Of a stretch of DNA of 46,986 bases, positions 17,323 to 25,866 are shown in pieces (position 1 is the first letter of the stretch; each line of letters starts with the position of its first letter). The stretch comes from an uncultured Prevotella sp. GTDB taxonomy: Bacteria; Bacteroidota; Bacteroidia; Bacteroidales; Bacteroidaceae. A model generated the notes under the pieces. It saw only the letters and a program-made list of their open reading frames with translations. It ran no database searches and was not told the origin of the DNA. The stretch spans positions 1 through 46,986 of the forward strand of contig CAJONQ010000032.1 of NCBI GenBank assembly GCA_905235835.1, read 5' to 3'. The position numbers and the translations under genes were made by a program.

Positions 17323-19872
17323 ATGAAAGCCCTAACGCTATACATAGACAAGTGGTACATCATTGGTGCTGTATGCACCGATGGTGTACCCCGTCTTATC
17401 ACACTTTCCAACCATGAAGATCGCTTCTGGCTTTTCTTCTATGAAGACACGTACAACAATTCCATTGTATATGGTAAGGACAACCAATCCCATTACAGGA
17501 ACGGAGAAGCACATTACATCGGAGATGTCTTCAGCCTGATTACTGATCCAGACAGACGATTCTCAAGATATAATGGCAGAGGAGAAGAGTTAAAGACAAT
17601 TTTCCAGGCGTCAGGGATTTTTGATACGCTTCGTAGTGCTGTGGATGCAGAAGGAGAAATAGAAACATACATTTCTTTTTCTCCAGACATACCTGGTCCA
17701 GCACGCTTGGTGTTCTTTGAGGAACTAAAGTCAAATGGTTTCAACGTTATAGGAAGTCAGGCAAGAATAGGGTTCTTGGCATTGGAGCATAATCGACGAC
17801 ACGAAAAGTTACAGGACGACGGATATTATCTGGTCCTCAACGCCTGTAATGAAAACCTCCACTATATACTCTATAAGCGAGAAGACAACAAGTTCAAGAT
17901 GTTCTCCGAGAATGTTCTCGTTGGAATGGGTATGGACTTACGTGGAAGGGCACTTGTGGAATCCATAGTCGATAGCATCAATAACAGAACTCATTTTCTC
18001 TCAACCAAAGAGGAAGTGGAGAGAGAGTATCTGCGCATGGAGCAATTTGTCCAAAACTGGTTTGTCAAGATTGCTAATGCAAAGCCGTATGTTCCCATTA
18101 CAATTCCAAATGTCTCTTTCGCCAACCAACCCGCAAACACCTACCAGGTATCAATCATCAGAAACAAACTCGATGAGAGGACATCTGTAATTGTAGGTAA
18201 CATCATCAAGGTGGTTGCTGATTTTACAAAATCATCTGGTGTGCGAAATGATGAAATAAAGGGATTGGTTTTTATTGGGAATACTTTTACAAATAGTCAG
18301 TTTGAGCGTGCCATCAGAGAAAAATTCTATGTTGCAGAAGACAATGTTATAAGGCATAAGGAATCTGACCTACCCAATATTGTTGGCGTTTATCCTTTAT
18401 TGGGAGATCTCCATGAAAGCGACTGGCAGAAAACTGCAGAGAAGGATTTAGGAGAGATACAGATACGGGCAGCATTTGACAAGGAACGAGAACTTCTAGA
18501 AGATCTCATAGATAGCAGGTCATGGGAAGAAGCTCGTGCTCATCTTGATAAAATGTCTAACTTGTATCTGGACTATTCTAGTGAATTATCTGGTTACAAG
18601 ACCGTTATAGATAGAGGAATTGTAGAAGACGGAAACAAGTCTGCCCGTCAATACGATGATGCAATGCAGAAGGTTTATGATTTTGAAAAGAATCAAGACT
18701 ATGCCCAAATGAGCGACTGGGCAGATATTGCCCTACAACATCGTCCAGGTGACAAAGAGGCTACTCAAAAGAAAGCTGATGCTGTTCGATTGCTTTCTGA
18801 ACAGAAGGTTAGAGAAGAACAATACAGGGCAATCATTGGAAGAGCACAGAAGAGTCTCAAAGATGGGCAATGGCAAGATGCCTTGTCTCAAAGTGATGCA
18901 GCCCTTAATCTGAGACCGACCTCAGTTGAAGCAAAACGTATTTACAACGAAGCCAAGAAACATATAGAAGCATCTAAAGAGATTGACAAATACATCAATC
19001 GTGCGGATTTGTTCTTTGCTCAAAAGGCATTCGATGAAGCACTTCGCGAGTTAGCAAAAGTTCAATCGCTTGACCCTGAGAATGCCGAGGCTGCTCAGCG
19101 AATCAAGGAAATAGAAGATATTCGCAAGGAACATACTCAAAAACTTGCATCTTTAGTGGAACAGTATGAGAAAGCGAAATCTGCACTCAACTATGACACC
19201 GCAATTGAGATCTGCGAGAAACTAACTGAAATTGATACGCTGAATCAACGGAAGTGGTCTGCTGAGACAGAAAAACTAAAAGCAGACAGGGACAAAGCAT
19301 TAGAGGCTCAAAAGCGTTTCGAAGATTTGAAAAAGAAGGCCATGGATGCTGATTTCAGGGAAGACTGGTCAAGTTTTATCAACTTCGCCTCAGAGGCCAT
19401 TGCAATCCATCCAAATGAAGACCTCTTAAAGCGGATAGAAAGAGCGAAAAAGAAGTTGGAGAGTCAGGAAAAAGAGAACGGTTATCAAAAGGAGATAAAT
19501 AGAGTAAATGCTCTGTTATCTTCTGGAAATAATGATGAGGCCTGTGATATACTGAATCGCATTCAGAAGATATATCCAGAGCACCAAAGAGAGATATCTG
19601 AGCTTCGCAAAAGGGCTTTTGCCGGTGATGACTTTTGGGGAGCAACACCACCCGCTAAGAAAGAACAGCCCAAAAGACCCATTGGATTCGGGACTCCACA
19701 GTCTAAGCCCAAACCAAAAGCAGACTTCTTCGAGGAAGACACTCCTCGAAAGAAGCCATCACCTGCAGCACCAAAGCCTGCACCGAAGCCTATTGAACCA
19801 AAGGCAAAACCATCGAAGACAACGGGCATCGATTTCTTTGATATGGATTTTAATCACAAGAACATTAAGTAA
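17323..19872 (+). CDS. Degenerate actin-fold protein fused to TPR repeats
   Basis: An 849-residue protein. Residues 1-380 look like a diverged Hsp70/actin-like fold: KALTLYIDKWYIIGAV at the start occupies the phosphate-1 position but lacks the DxG..T pattern, and GLVFIGNTFTNSQFERAIRE near residue 319 resembles the Hsp70 adenosine motif. Residues about 387-763 are helical repeats of TPR type. The last 85 residues are Pro/Lys-rich and disordered, ending in FDMDFNHKNIK. It probably binds rather than hydrolyses nucleotide and scaffolds the neighbouring SrfB-like ATPase, 6 bases upstream. Eukaryote-like Hsp70/TPR pairing is known in the Ter network, but this role is inference. Confidence 0.6.
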   Translation: MKALTLYIDKWYIIGAVCTDGVPRLITLSNHEDRFWLFFYEDTYNNSIVYGKDNQSHYRNGEAHYIGDVFSLITDPDRRFSRYNGRGEELKTIFQASGIFDTLRSAVDAEGEIETYISFSPDIPGPARLVFFEELKSNGFNVIGSQARIGFLALEHNRRHEKLQDDGYYLVLNACNENLHYILYKREDNKFKMFSENVLVGMGMDLRGRALVESIVDSINNRTHFLSTKEEVEREYLRMEQFVQNWFVKIANAKPYVPITIPNVSFANQPANTYQVSIIRNKLDERTSVIVGNIIKVVADFTKSSGVRNDEIKGLVFIGNTFTNSQFERAIREKFYVAEDNVIRHKESDLPNIVGVYPLLGDLHESDWQKTAEKDLGEIQIRAAFDKERELLEDLIDSRSWEEARAHLDKMSNLYLDYSSELSGYKTVIDRGIVEDGNKSARQYDDAMQKVYDFEKNQDYAQMSDWADIALQHRPGDKEATQKKADAVRLLSEQKVREEQYRAIIGRAQKSLKDGQWQDALSQSDAALNLRPTSVEAKRIYNEAKKHIEASKEIDKYINRADLFFAQKAFDEALRELAKVQSLDPENAEAAQRIKEIEDIRKEHTQKLASLVEQYEKAKSALNYDTAIEICEKLTEIDTLNQRKWSAETEKLKADRDKALEAQKRFEDLKKKAMDADFREDWSSFINFASEAIAIHPNEDLLKRIERAKKKLESQEKENGYQKEINRVNALLSSGNNDEACDILNRIQKIYPEHQREISELRKRAFAGDDFWGATPPAKKEQPKRPIGFGTPQSKPKPKADFFEEDTPRKKPSPAAPKPAPKPIEPKAKPSKTTGIDFFDMDFNHKNIK

Positions 19873-19902
19873 CATAATTCATTAATTTAAATTTTTATTA
19901 AC

Positions 19903-20484
19903 ATGGCAGAAGGAGTTCAATTAAAAAAGAAGATTTGCCTGCGCCGCAAGGAGAAGCCGGCAGAGTTTACTTTCACACAGTATCTCAAGGTAAAATTGCT
20001 TTGGCAATCAAACACTGACCTTGACCTATGTATCTTCTATACGAAGAAAGACGGTGAGGCAGGAGGAGTTTTCTCTTCTATGTTCAGACAAAAGAAATCG
20101 GACATGGGAGCCCAAGACCATTTCCCCTATATGCTTCATACTGGTGACAAGCCAGAACCTGCTGAAGGTGGAGAGTCTGTTGAACAGATTAACGTTTTCA
20201 ATCTTGACGAGATTGATACCGCAAATGTTGTCGTGTTGAACTACGGTAAAGCCATCGACGGTGAAGAGGTTAATTTTGCTCAGGACTCAGGTAGAGTAGA
20301 AATTCAGAGCAGCGAGGGAGACTATTTCGAGGTTGACATCGATGCGACTGAAATGGGACACGTCTATCATGTTTGTTCCATCAAGAACAACGATGGTGTC
20401 AATGCTGTGATGAATGAAGGTGTCGTAATGGATCTTGGTACAGCTTTCGACAAGATTCCGGGATTCTCACTGATTTGTGAATAA
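19903..20484 (+). CDS. TerD-like protein, copy 1
   Basis: A 193-residue TerD-fold protein. The N-terminal strand VQLKKKICLRRK corresponds to the LxKGxxvsL start of TerD. Next come LLWQSNTDLDLCIFY (the DLD calcium-site motif), YMLHTGDKPEPAEGGES (equivalent of the V.H.gDn..G.g..dE segment) and EQINVFNLDEIDT. TerD proteins bind Ca2+ and work in tellurite, stress and phage responses. It is slightly different from classical TerD, lacking the final EWkf segment. Copy 2 follows after 31 bases and is clearly paralogous, and the gene after that shares the N-terminal strand. Likely cytoplasmic. Confidence 0.8.
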   Translation: MAEGVQLKKKICLRRKEKPAEFTFTQYLKVKLLWQSNTDLDLCIFYTKKDGEAGGVFSSMFRQKKSDMGAQDHFPYMLHTGDKPEPAEGGESVEQINVFNLDEIDTANVVVLNYGKAIDGEEVNFAQDSGRVEIQSSEGDYFEVDIDATEMGHVYHVCSIKNNDGVNAVMNEGVVMDLGTAFDKIPGFSLICE

Positions 20485-20515
20485 TTTATCGTTAAACCCA
20501 TTAAATAGAACAATT

Positions 20516-21094
20516 ATGGCAGAAGTAACATTGAAAAAGAAAGTCACTCTTCGTAAGAAGAACGACTCAGTAGCTTTCAACTTTGCAGGAAAACTCAAGG
20601 TAAAGTTGTTCTGGCAGTCTGACACAGACTTGGACCTTTGCTTGTTCTTCAAGAAAAAGGATGGCGAAGTCGGTGGAGTGTTCTCTAACGAGTATCGTTC
20701 AAAGAAGAGCGATCTAGGTACACTGGACAAATTCCCCTATATGCTCCACATGGGAGATAACAAGGAACCAGCCCCCGGTGGTGAAGAATCTGAGCAGATC
20801 AATATTGCAAGCATGTCAGAAATCGATACGGCCTACATTGTGATTGTGAACTATGGAGCAGCCATTGAGGGCGAAGACGTAACATACGCTGACGAAGGTG
20901 GCCGCGTTGAAGTTCAGAGCGACTCTGGTGATTATCTGGAGGTTCTTGCTGACTCAAAGGAAGAAGGCCATGTATATTGCGTTTGCTCCATCCACAACAA
21001 TGGCGATGACTTCTCTTTGAAGAATGAGAGCCGTGTCATGGATTTGAGCACAGCATTTGACGAGATTCCTGGTTTCGCTTTAATATGTAACTAA
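20516..21094 (+). CDS. TerD-like protein, copy 2
   Basis: A 192-residue paralogue of the preceding protein, starting at ATG 20516; the upstream in-frame TTG at 20477 overlaps the previous gene and is not needed. It has EVTLKKKVTLRKK at the N-terminus, LFWQSDTDLDLCLFF near residue 35, YMLHMGDNKEPAPGGEE and EQINIASMSEIDT. Most acidic residues of the presumed calcium site (DTDLD) and of the middle segment are retained. The two copies are colinear over the whole length, a local duplication. Different surface loops suggest specialised partners, perhaps a heteromer. Confidence 0.8.
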   Translation: MAEVTLKKKVTLRKKNDSVAFNFAGKLKVKLFWQSDTDLDLCLFFKKKDGEVGGVFSNEYRSKKSDLGTLDKFPYMLHMGDNKEPAPGGEESEQINIASMSEIDTAYIVIVNYGAAIEGEDVTYADEGGRVEVQSDSGDYLEVLADSKEEGHVYCVCSIHNNGDDFSLKNESRVMDLSTAFDEIPGFALICN

Positions 21095-21097
21095 GCT

Positions 21098-21790
21098 ATG
21101 GTAGAGTTAAAGAAAAAGGTAACGCTTCGAACCAAAGCCTCTGAGACTCCCGAAGAAATTCAGAAACCTCAGGTGGCATTGAAGAAGAAGCAGCCTGTAT
21201 CAGAACCAGTTCCACCTACTCCACCAACATCAGGCGGAGAAGATGAACCAAAAGGAGGAAAAGGAAAATGGTATGCTGCCGCTTTGGCTGGACTCCTCGT
21301 TTTGGGTGGAGGTGGCTACTATTGGTCTCAACAAGGAGATGAAGGCGATGCTCCTGTAGCAGAAGTTGTTGAACCTGCAAAATCCGCAGATGTTGCAGGT
21401 GGTGAAACCACCGAACCAAATCAAGACGAGCAGAGTACAACGGATGCCAATGATGAAGTAGCAGATGGCACTTCAAACGAAGCGGCTGAAGGTGGAGCAC
21501 CTGCACAGCCAGGCCAAAGCCAAGGCGATGTAACTCCGGCTAAGGATAATGCAACCACGACACCTGCTACAGATGTGTCTGTTAGAAACGATCTTTCGAC
21601 AAGTGGCACTGTAAGCCAGACCAACCCCACTCCTACAGCAAGTGTAACTGGAGCTGTTGAGGAAGAAGCACGAGAGGTTATCCGTGGTAAGTATGGAAAC
21701 GGAGCTGTCCGCAAGAGAAATCTTGGTGACAGATACGCGGAAATACAAAGCAGGGTTAATGAAATGTACAGGAATGGACAAGTTCACTAA
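21098..21790 (+). CDS. Membrane anchor with TerD-like N-terminal tag and CW_7 (Cpl-7) repeat
   Basis: A 230-residue protein of three parts. The cytoplasmic N-terminus begins MVELKKKVTLRTK, the same tag that opens both TerD-like proteins, followed by a Pro/Lys-rich linker. A single membrane span WYAAALAGLLVLGGGGYYW lies at about residues 62-80. A long low-complexity Asp/Glu/Thr/Ala region follows, and the C-terminus EEEAREVIRGKYGNGAVRKR plus YAEIQSRVNEMY matches the CW_7/Cpl-7 repeat known to bind peptidoglycan in phage lysozymes. This would link the cytoplasmic Ter/NTPase complex to the cell wall. It starts 3 bases after the second TerD-like gene. The CW_7 call rests on motif recognition. Confidence 0.7.
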   Translation: MVELKKKVTLRTKASETPEEIQKPQVALKKKQPVSEPVPPTPPTSGGEDEPKGGKGKWYAAALAGLLVLGGGGYYWSQQGDEGDAPVAEVVEPAKSADVAGGETTEPNQDEQSTTDANDEVADGTSNEAAEGGAPAQPGQSQGDVTPAKDNATTTPATDVSVRNDLSTSGTVSQTNPTPTASVTGAVEEEAREVIRGKYGNGAVRKRNLGDRYAEIQSRVNEMYRNGQVH

Positions 21791-21800
21791 TTAACTACTA

Positions 21801-22028
21801 ATGAGTTTCATGGGCAGGTGGCTTCATGGTCACCTGTCCATAAACAACAGAAAACAAATGATCATATCAATCATTATTGGCCTCTGCATTTGGTTTGTTG
21901 TTCCAATTTTGCTGGAAGGTCACATCAAAGGAAAAAACAACAAAAAGGCACTGAGAATGGTCTGTAAGATTATCGGTGTCGTCATTATCTGTTGGACAAT
22001 ATATAACCATATCATATATAGCTTATGA
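21801..22028 (+). CDS. Small two-span membrane protein
   Basis: A 75-residue protein with two hydrophobic spans at about residues 20-38 (MIISIIIGLCIWFVVPILL) and 52-72 (MVCKIIGVVIICWTIYNHII), separated by a basic loop HIKGKNNKKALR. No family is recognised. Its stop overlaps the start of the next gene by 4 bases (ATGA), so translation is coupled. Probably a minor membrane component of the same complex. Confidence 0.65.
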   Translation: MSFMGRWLHGHLSINNRKQMIISIIIGLCIWFVVPILLEGHIKGKNNKKALRMVCKIIGVVIICWTIYNHIIYSL

Positions 22029-22594
22029 AGAAGATAGCATTGCTTTTCTTTTCAGTTCTGGCTCTTGTTGCGTGCAACAATGTATCTGGGGTCAAACAGC
22101 AAGTTCATGAAAACAGTGAGTATCAAGAGCAGTTGATGCGAGACGGGTGGACCTACGAAGAGCTTACCGATACCGAGTTGGGTGAAGAATATGGTGTAAA
22201 GCCCATATACGGAATTCAAGACAACTACTTTGACATTACGATGGGCGAAGGATATAACGTCGCTGTCAAGATTGTTGATGCTACAACAAACAAATGCATC
22301 AGATATGCTGTAGTACCAGAGAATTCTACCACCACCATAACCCAGATTCCGCAAGGTCGGTATTACCTAAAGCTGGCCTATGGTAAGGACTGGATGGAGT
22401 TACGAACTGGTAACACGGTGATTGGCAAGTTTACAAGAAATGCTTTTTATGAGAAGAGCAGACAGGAATATGACTTTGGAAAGAAGAACTCTTTACAAGA
22501 GGTCAATTATGACCTGCGGATAAATGTTCGTGAGGCTGCAGGTATGAACAACTTCGAGACAGCCCCGATTAGTGAAGAAGAATTCTTGAAATAA
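22025..22594 (+). CDS. Lipoprotein with a beta-sandwich-like domain
   Basis: A 189-residue protein. The signal MKKIALLFFSVLALVACNN has a lipobox (LVAC) with Cys at residue 17. Residues about 68-130 (NVAVKIVDATTNKCIRYAVV through GRYYLKLAYGKDW) have the alternating pattern of carboxypeptidase-regulatory/transthyretin-like sandwiches. No catalytic motif is seen. It overlaps the previous gene by 4 bases and the following gene starts right after its stop codon. It is likely anchored in the envelope and may be a sensor or structural part of the system. Confidence 0.65.
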   Translation: MKKIALLFFSVLALVACNNVSGVKQQVHENSEYQEQLMRDGWTYEELTDTELGEEYGVKPIYGIQDNYFDITMGEGYNVAVKIVDATTNKCIRYAVVPENSTTTITQIPQGRYYLKLAYGKDWMELRTGNTVIGKFTRNAFYEKSRQEYDFGKKNSLQEVNYDLRINVREAAGMNNFETAPISEEEFLK

Positions 22595-22828
22595 ATGTAT
22601 ATGAGAAATCGCCTACAAATATCTTTGGTTCTGGCAGCAATGCTCGTATTGCAGTCATTTACCACCCATTCAGCGATGGGCGACACAACCGTATATATAG
22701 TTTCAACGGGCAAAGTATACCATTCAACAAAGAGCTGTAGAGGGTTGAAGAATTCCAAACATAAGATTCAGGAAGTCTCGTTGAAAGAGGCTCAGAAAAC
22801 CAGAAGACCTTGCAAAATATGTTATTGA
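22595..22828 (+). CDS. Small exported protein with a Cys motif
   Basis: A 77-residue protein with a signal peptide (residues about 1-29, to HSAMG) and a mature part with VYHSTKSCRGLKNSK and a terminal RRPCKICY. The arrangement H..C...L followed by EA......PCkxC resembles the short cysteine tails seen at the end of some bacterial nucleases and Ada-like metal sites; it could bind zinc. The start follows the preceding stop directly; an alternative ATG at 22601 changes only two residues. It is unusual to find this tail as a stand-alone exported protein. Confidence 0.6.
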   Translation: MYMRNRLQISLVLAAMLVLQSFTTHSAMGDTTVYIVSTGKVYHSTKSCRGLKNSKHKIQEVSLKEAQKTRRPCKICY

Positions 22829-22849
22829 GAACAAATAAAAGTAAGATAT

Positions 22850-25840
22850 ATGGCAACAAATCATCATTATGTAGGCTTAACCGACGCCCAGGTGCTCGAA
22901 AGCCGCGCGAAGTATGGAGCAAACGTATTGACTCCTCCTTGTTCTGATTCTATTTGGGAACAGATTGCAGAAGTATTAAGACATCCGATTGCCATCACAA
23001 TGGCTTGCCTTATTGTTGGAACAGCAGTTTTAGCAGGCATTCTGGCTGGCAGCATGGGAGCAATGATATGGATGATGCCCATCATTGTAGCGATTGCAAC
23101 GTTGCTTATCCTGATAGTTGGTTTCTTTGGAGGCTTTGGCGACCCTCTTTTTAAGATATTGATAACGGCCTTTGTGCTTTCAATGGGTATCTCTATTTAT
23201 GAGTATGAATGGAACAATGCTGAATGGTCTGTTTTCTTTGAGCCTATTGGTATAATTGTGGCGTTGATACTGGCAACAAGTATAGCTTACTTCTTGGAGA
23301 AAAAGAACGAGAAAACTTTCCAAAGTCTGAACCAGACGAACGATGATACACTCGTGAAAGTCTATCGTAATGGTCATCTGTGTGAAGTTCCTCGTAAGGA
23401 TATTGTCGTAGGAGACATTATAAAGCTGGAAACTGGAGAGGAGATTCCTGCAGACTGTGAGTTATTGGAGTCTCAGAACCTCATTGTCAATGAGTCATCT
23501 CTAACAGGTGAATTACAGGCAACAAAGACAACCAATCCAGAACGGTTTGACGCGAATGCCACGTACAAATCAAACGAGATAAAGAAAGGAACCACCATTA
23601 TTGAAGGATTCTGTACGGCTGAAGTTAAGAAAGTAGGTGACGCTACAGAAAGTGGCGAGGTATATCGATCGTTGAATGATGGTGACGAAGTGAAGGTTGG
23701 CTGGCTATTGAAAGACAAGTCAACAGAAACTATCATCGGGAAGTATAACACAGAAGATGACGCTAACGATGCTCTTGAAGAGTACGTTGGTGAACATGAA
23801 GATGCTGATGTCGTTGTAGAACAGCCGCTTATTGACAGGATGCGTGTGCGCAAAGGCAGCGAAACGCCATTGAGCAAAAAACTTAATGGACTGGCAGACT
23901 GGATTACAAATGCAAGTTATGTGCTTGCCGTACTTATCATCATTGGTCGTATTGTATGGTATTTCATCTCGTATGATGCAAACTTCGCTTCAAGTGCATT
24001 CTGGGTGGACTTTGTCAGCTATATATTGAAGACTATTATGATTGCAGTGACGCTGGTCGTTGTGGCCGTTCCAGAAGGCTTGCCTATGTCTGTAACCCTC
24101 AGTCTTGCTTTCAGTATGAGAAAATTGATGAAGAGCAACACGCTTCCACGCACCATGCATGCTTGTGAGACAATGGGCGCAGCTTCTGTTATTTGTACGG
24201 ACAAAACGGGTACTCTAACCAAGAACCAGATGGAAGTGGCAGAAGCCAAGCTGAATAATGTCGATGACAAACTGCTTGCTGAGATGATAGCAGTCAACTC
24301 TACGGCAAACCTTGACTTTGCAGACAAAAAGACTATTAAGGTGATAGGCAATCCTACGGAAGGTGCTTTGTTGTTGTGGTTAAATGCCAAGGGCTGTAAC
24401 TACCTTGAAATTCGTGAGAATTCTGCAATAGTTGAGACCTTACCTTTTTCTACAGAGAACAAGTATATGGTAACCATCGTTAATTCAATAGTTCTTGGTA
24501 AAAAGGTGGCATACGTAAAGGGAGCACCAGAGATTCTCCTTTCTATGTCTGACCTTGATATAGCCACAAAGTCCGATTTTGAAACAGCGTTAGCCAACTA
24601 CCAGCAGAAAGCCATGCGAACATTGGCTCTTGCCTATTTGGAATTGGGGGACAATGAAACAATTATTGAAAGAGGAAAACTCAAGAACACTAAGCTCCAT
24701 TTTGTTGGTGTCTTTGCTATGCATGATGATATCCGCGAGGGGGTGAAGGAATCCATTGAGGGATGTATGAAGGCTGGTATCGCAGTCAAGATTGTGACAG
24801 GCGATAATCCTATCACTGCTATGGAGATTGGCCGTAAACTTGGTCTATGGACAGGAGCTGATAGCGACAATAATATCATTACAGGCACAGAAATGGCTAA
24901 GTTGTCCGACAAAGAACTCGAAAATCGAGTTATGGAGATCAAGATTATTGCTCGTGCAAGACCTATGGATAAGAAGCGACTCGTTGACGCTCTCCGTCGC
25001 TTAGATCAGGTAGTTGCCGTAACGGGCGACGGTACCAATGATGCGCCTGCTTTGAATGCTGCAGATGTCGGACTAGCAATGGGTAACGGAACTCAGGTAG
25101 CCAAGGATGCTTCTGATATGATTATCCAGGACAACTCGTTCAGTACCATAGCCAACGCTGTAATGTGGGGTCGCTCTCTCTACAAGAACATCCAGCGTTT
25201 CTTGCTGTTCCAGTTGACAGTGAACGTAGCAGCATGTTTCTTGGTGTTGTTTGGTGCTTTTCTTGGAACGGAGTCTCCTCTGACTGTTACCCAAATGCTA
25301 TGGGTAAATTTGATTATGGATACCTTCGCTGCAATTGCACTTTCTGCCTTACCACCTCAGAAATCTGTAATGGAAGAGAAACCACGCAACCCGAAAGCAT
25401 TTATTCTTGATAAGTCAATGCTTCAGAACATATTCGGTGTGGGAGGATTCTTCTTCGTCATGTTGTTGGCTCTTCTGGTTATTTTCCAACATGCAGATAT
25501 TAAGAGCATGAACGACCTGCTTGCCTTCTCTGAAAGGAGTCATGTAACCACCTACGAGTTGACTCTGCTTTTTACCATCTTCGTGATGACTCACATGGGC
25601 TATATGTTCAATGCACGTGGATATAAGACGGGTGGGTCTGGTTGGAACTTGAAGGGTTGTGACGGTTTCTTGCTGATAGCAACGGTGGTCACGCTTGGAC
25701 AGATAGCTATTGTTCAAGTACCGTTCTTGAACGATTTCTTTAATGTACAGCCATTACCTCTGTTTGATTGGATTGTGATTTTCATCATTGGGTTCATGGT
25801 GACGGGAGTAAGAGAACTAAAACATCTTATTGTAAAATAA
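22850..25840 (+). CDS. P2-type calcium-transporting ATPase with extra acidic insert
   Basis: A 996-residue P-type ATPase. It shows SSLTGEL (A-domain TGE) near residue 213, VPEGLPMSVTLSLAF (M4) near 407, CTDKTGTLT with phospho-acceptor Asp451, KGAPE, TGDNPITA and TGDGTNDAPAL, then four to six C-terminal spans. The PEGLP and overall pattern match Ca2+ ATPases of the SERCA/PMCA type, which pump Ca2+ out of the cytoplasm. Between the A domain and the conserved TPLSKKLNGLADWI, residues about 270-335 are an extra acidic segment (DDANDALEEYVGEHEDADVV) not usual in this family. Its position in a TerD/TerB-like operon points to calcium control. Substrate is inferred, not proven. Confidence 0.88.
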   Translation: MATNHHYVGLTDAQVLESRAKYGANVLTPPCSDSIWEQIAEVLRHPIAITMACLIVGTAVLAGILAGSMGAMIWMMPIIVAIATLLILIVGFFGGFGDPLFKILITAFVLSMGISIYEYEWNNAEWSVFFEPIGIIVALILATSIAYFLEKKNEKTFQSLNQTNDDTLVKVYRNGHLCEVPRKDIVVGDIIKLETGEEIPADCELLESQNLIVNESSLTGELQATKTTNPERFDANATYKSNEIKKGTTIIEGFCTAEVKKVGDATESGEVYRSLNDGDEVKVGWLLKDKSTETIIGKYNTEDDANDALEEYVGEHEDADVVVEQPLIDRMRVRKGSETPLSKKLNGLADWITNASYVLAVLIIIGRIVWYFISYDANFASSAFWVDFVSYILKTIMIAVTLVVVAVPEGLPMSVTLSLAFSMRKLMKSNTLPRTMHACETMGAASVICTDKTGTLTKNQMEVAEAKLNNVDDKLLAEMIAVNSTANLDFADKKTIKVIGNPTEGALLLWLNAKGCNYLEIRENSAIVETLPFSTENKYMVTIVNSIVLGKKVAYVKGAPEILLSMSDLDIATKSDFETALANYQQKAMRTLALAYLELGDNETIIERGKLKNTKLHFVGVFAMHDDIREGVKESIEGCMKAGIAVKIVTGDNPITAMEIGRKLGLWTGADSDNNIITGTEMAKLSDKELENRVMEIKIIARARPMDKKRLVDALRRLDQVVAVTGDGTNDAPALNAADVGLAMGNGTQVAKDASDMIIQDNSFSTIANAVMWGRSLYKNIQRFLLFQLTVNVAACFLVLFGAFLGTESPLTVTQMLWVNLIMDTFAAIALSALPPQKSVMEEKPRNPKAFILDKSMLQNIFGVGGFFFVMLLALLVIFQHADIKSMNDLLAFSERSHVTTYELTLLFTIFVMTHMGYMFNARGYKTGGSGWNLKGCDGFLLIATVVTLGQIAIVQVPFLNDFFNVQPLPLFDWIVIFIIGFMVTGVRELKHLIVK

Positions 25841-25866
25841 CAGTATTAACTTAATCTTTAGTGACA

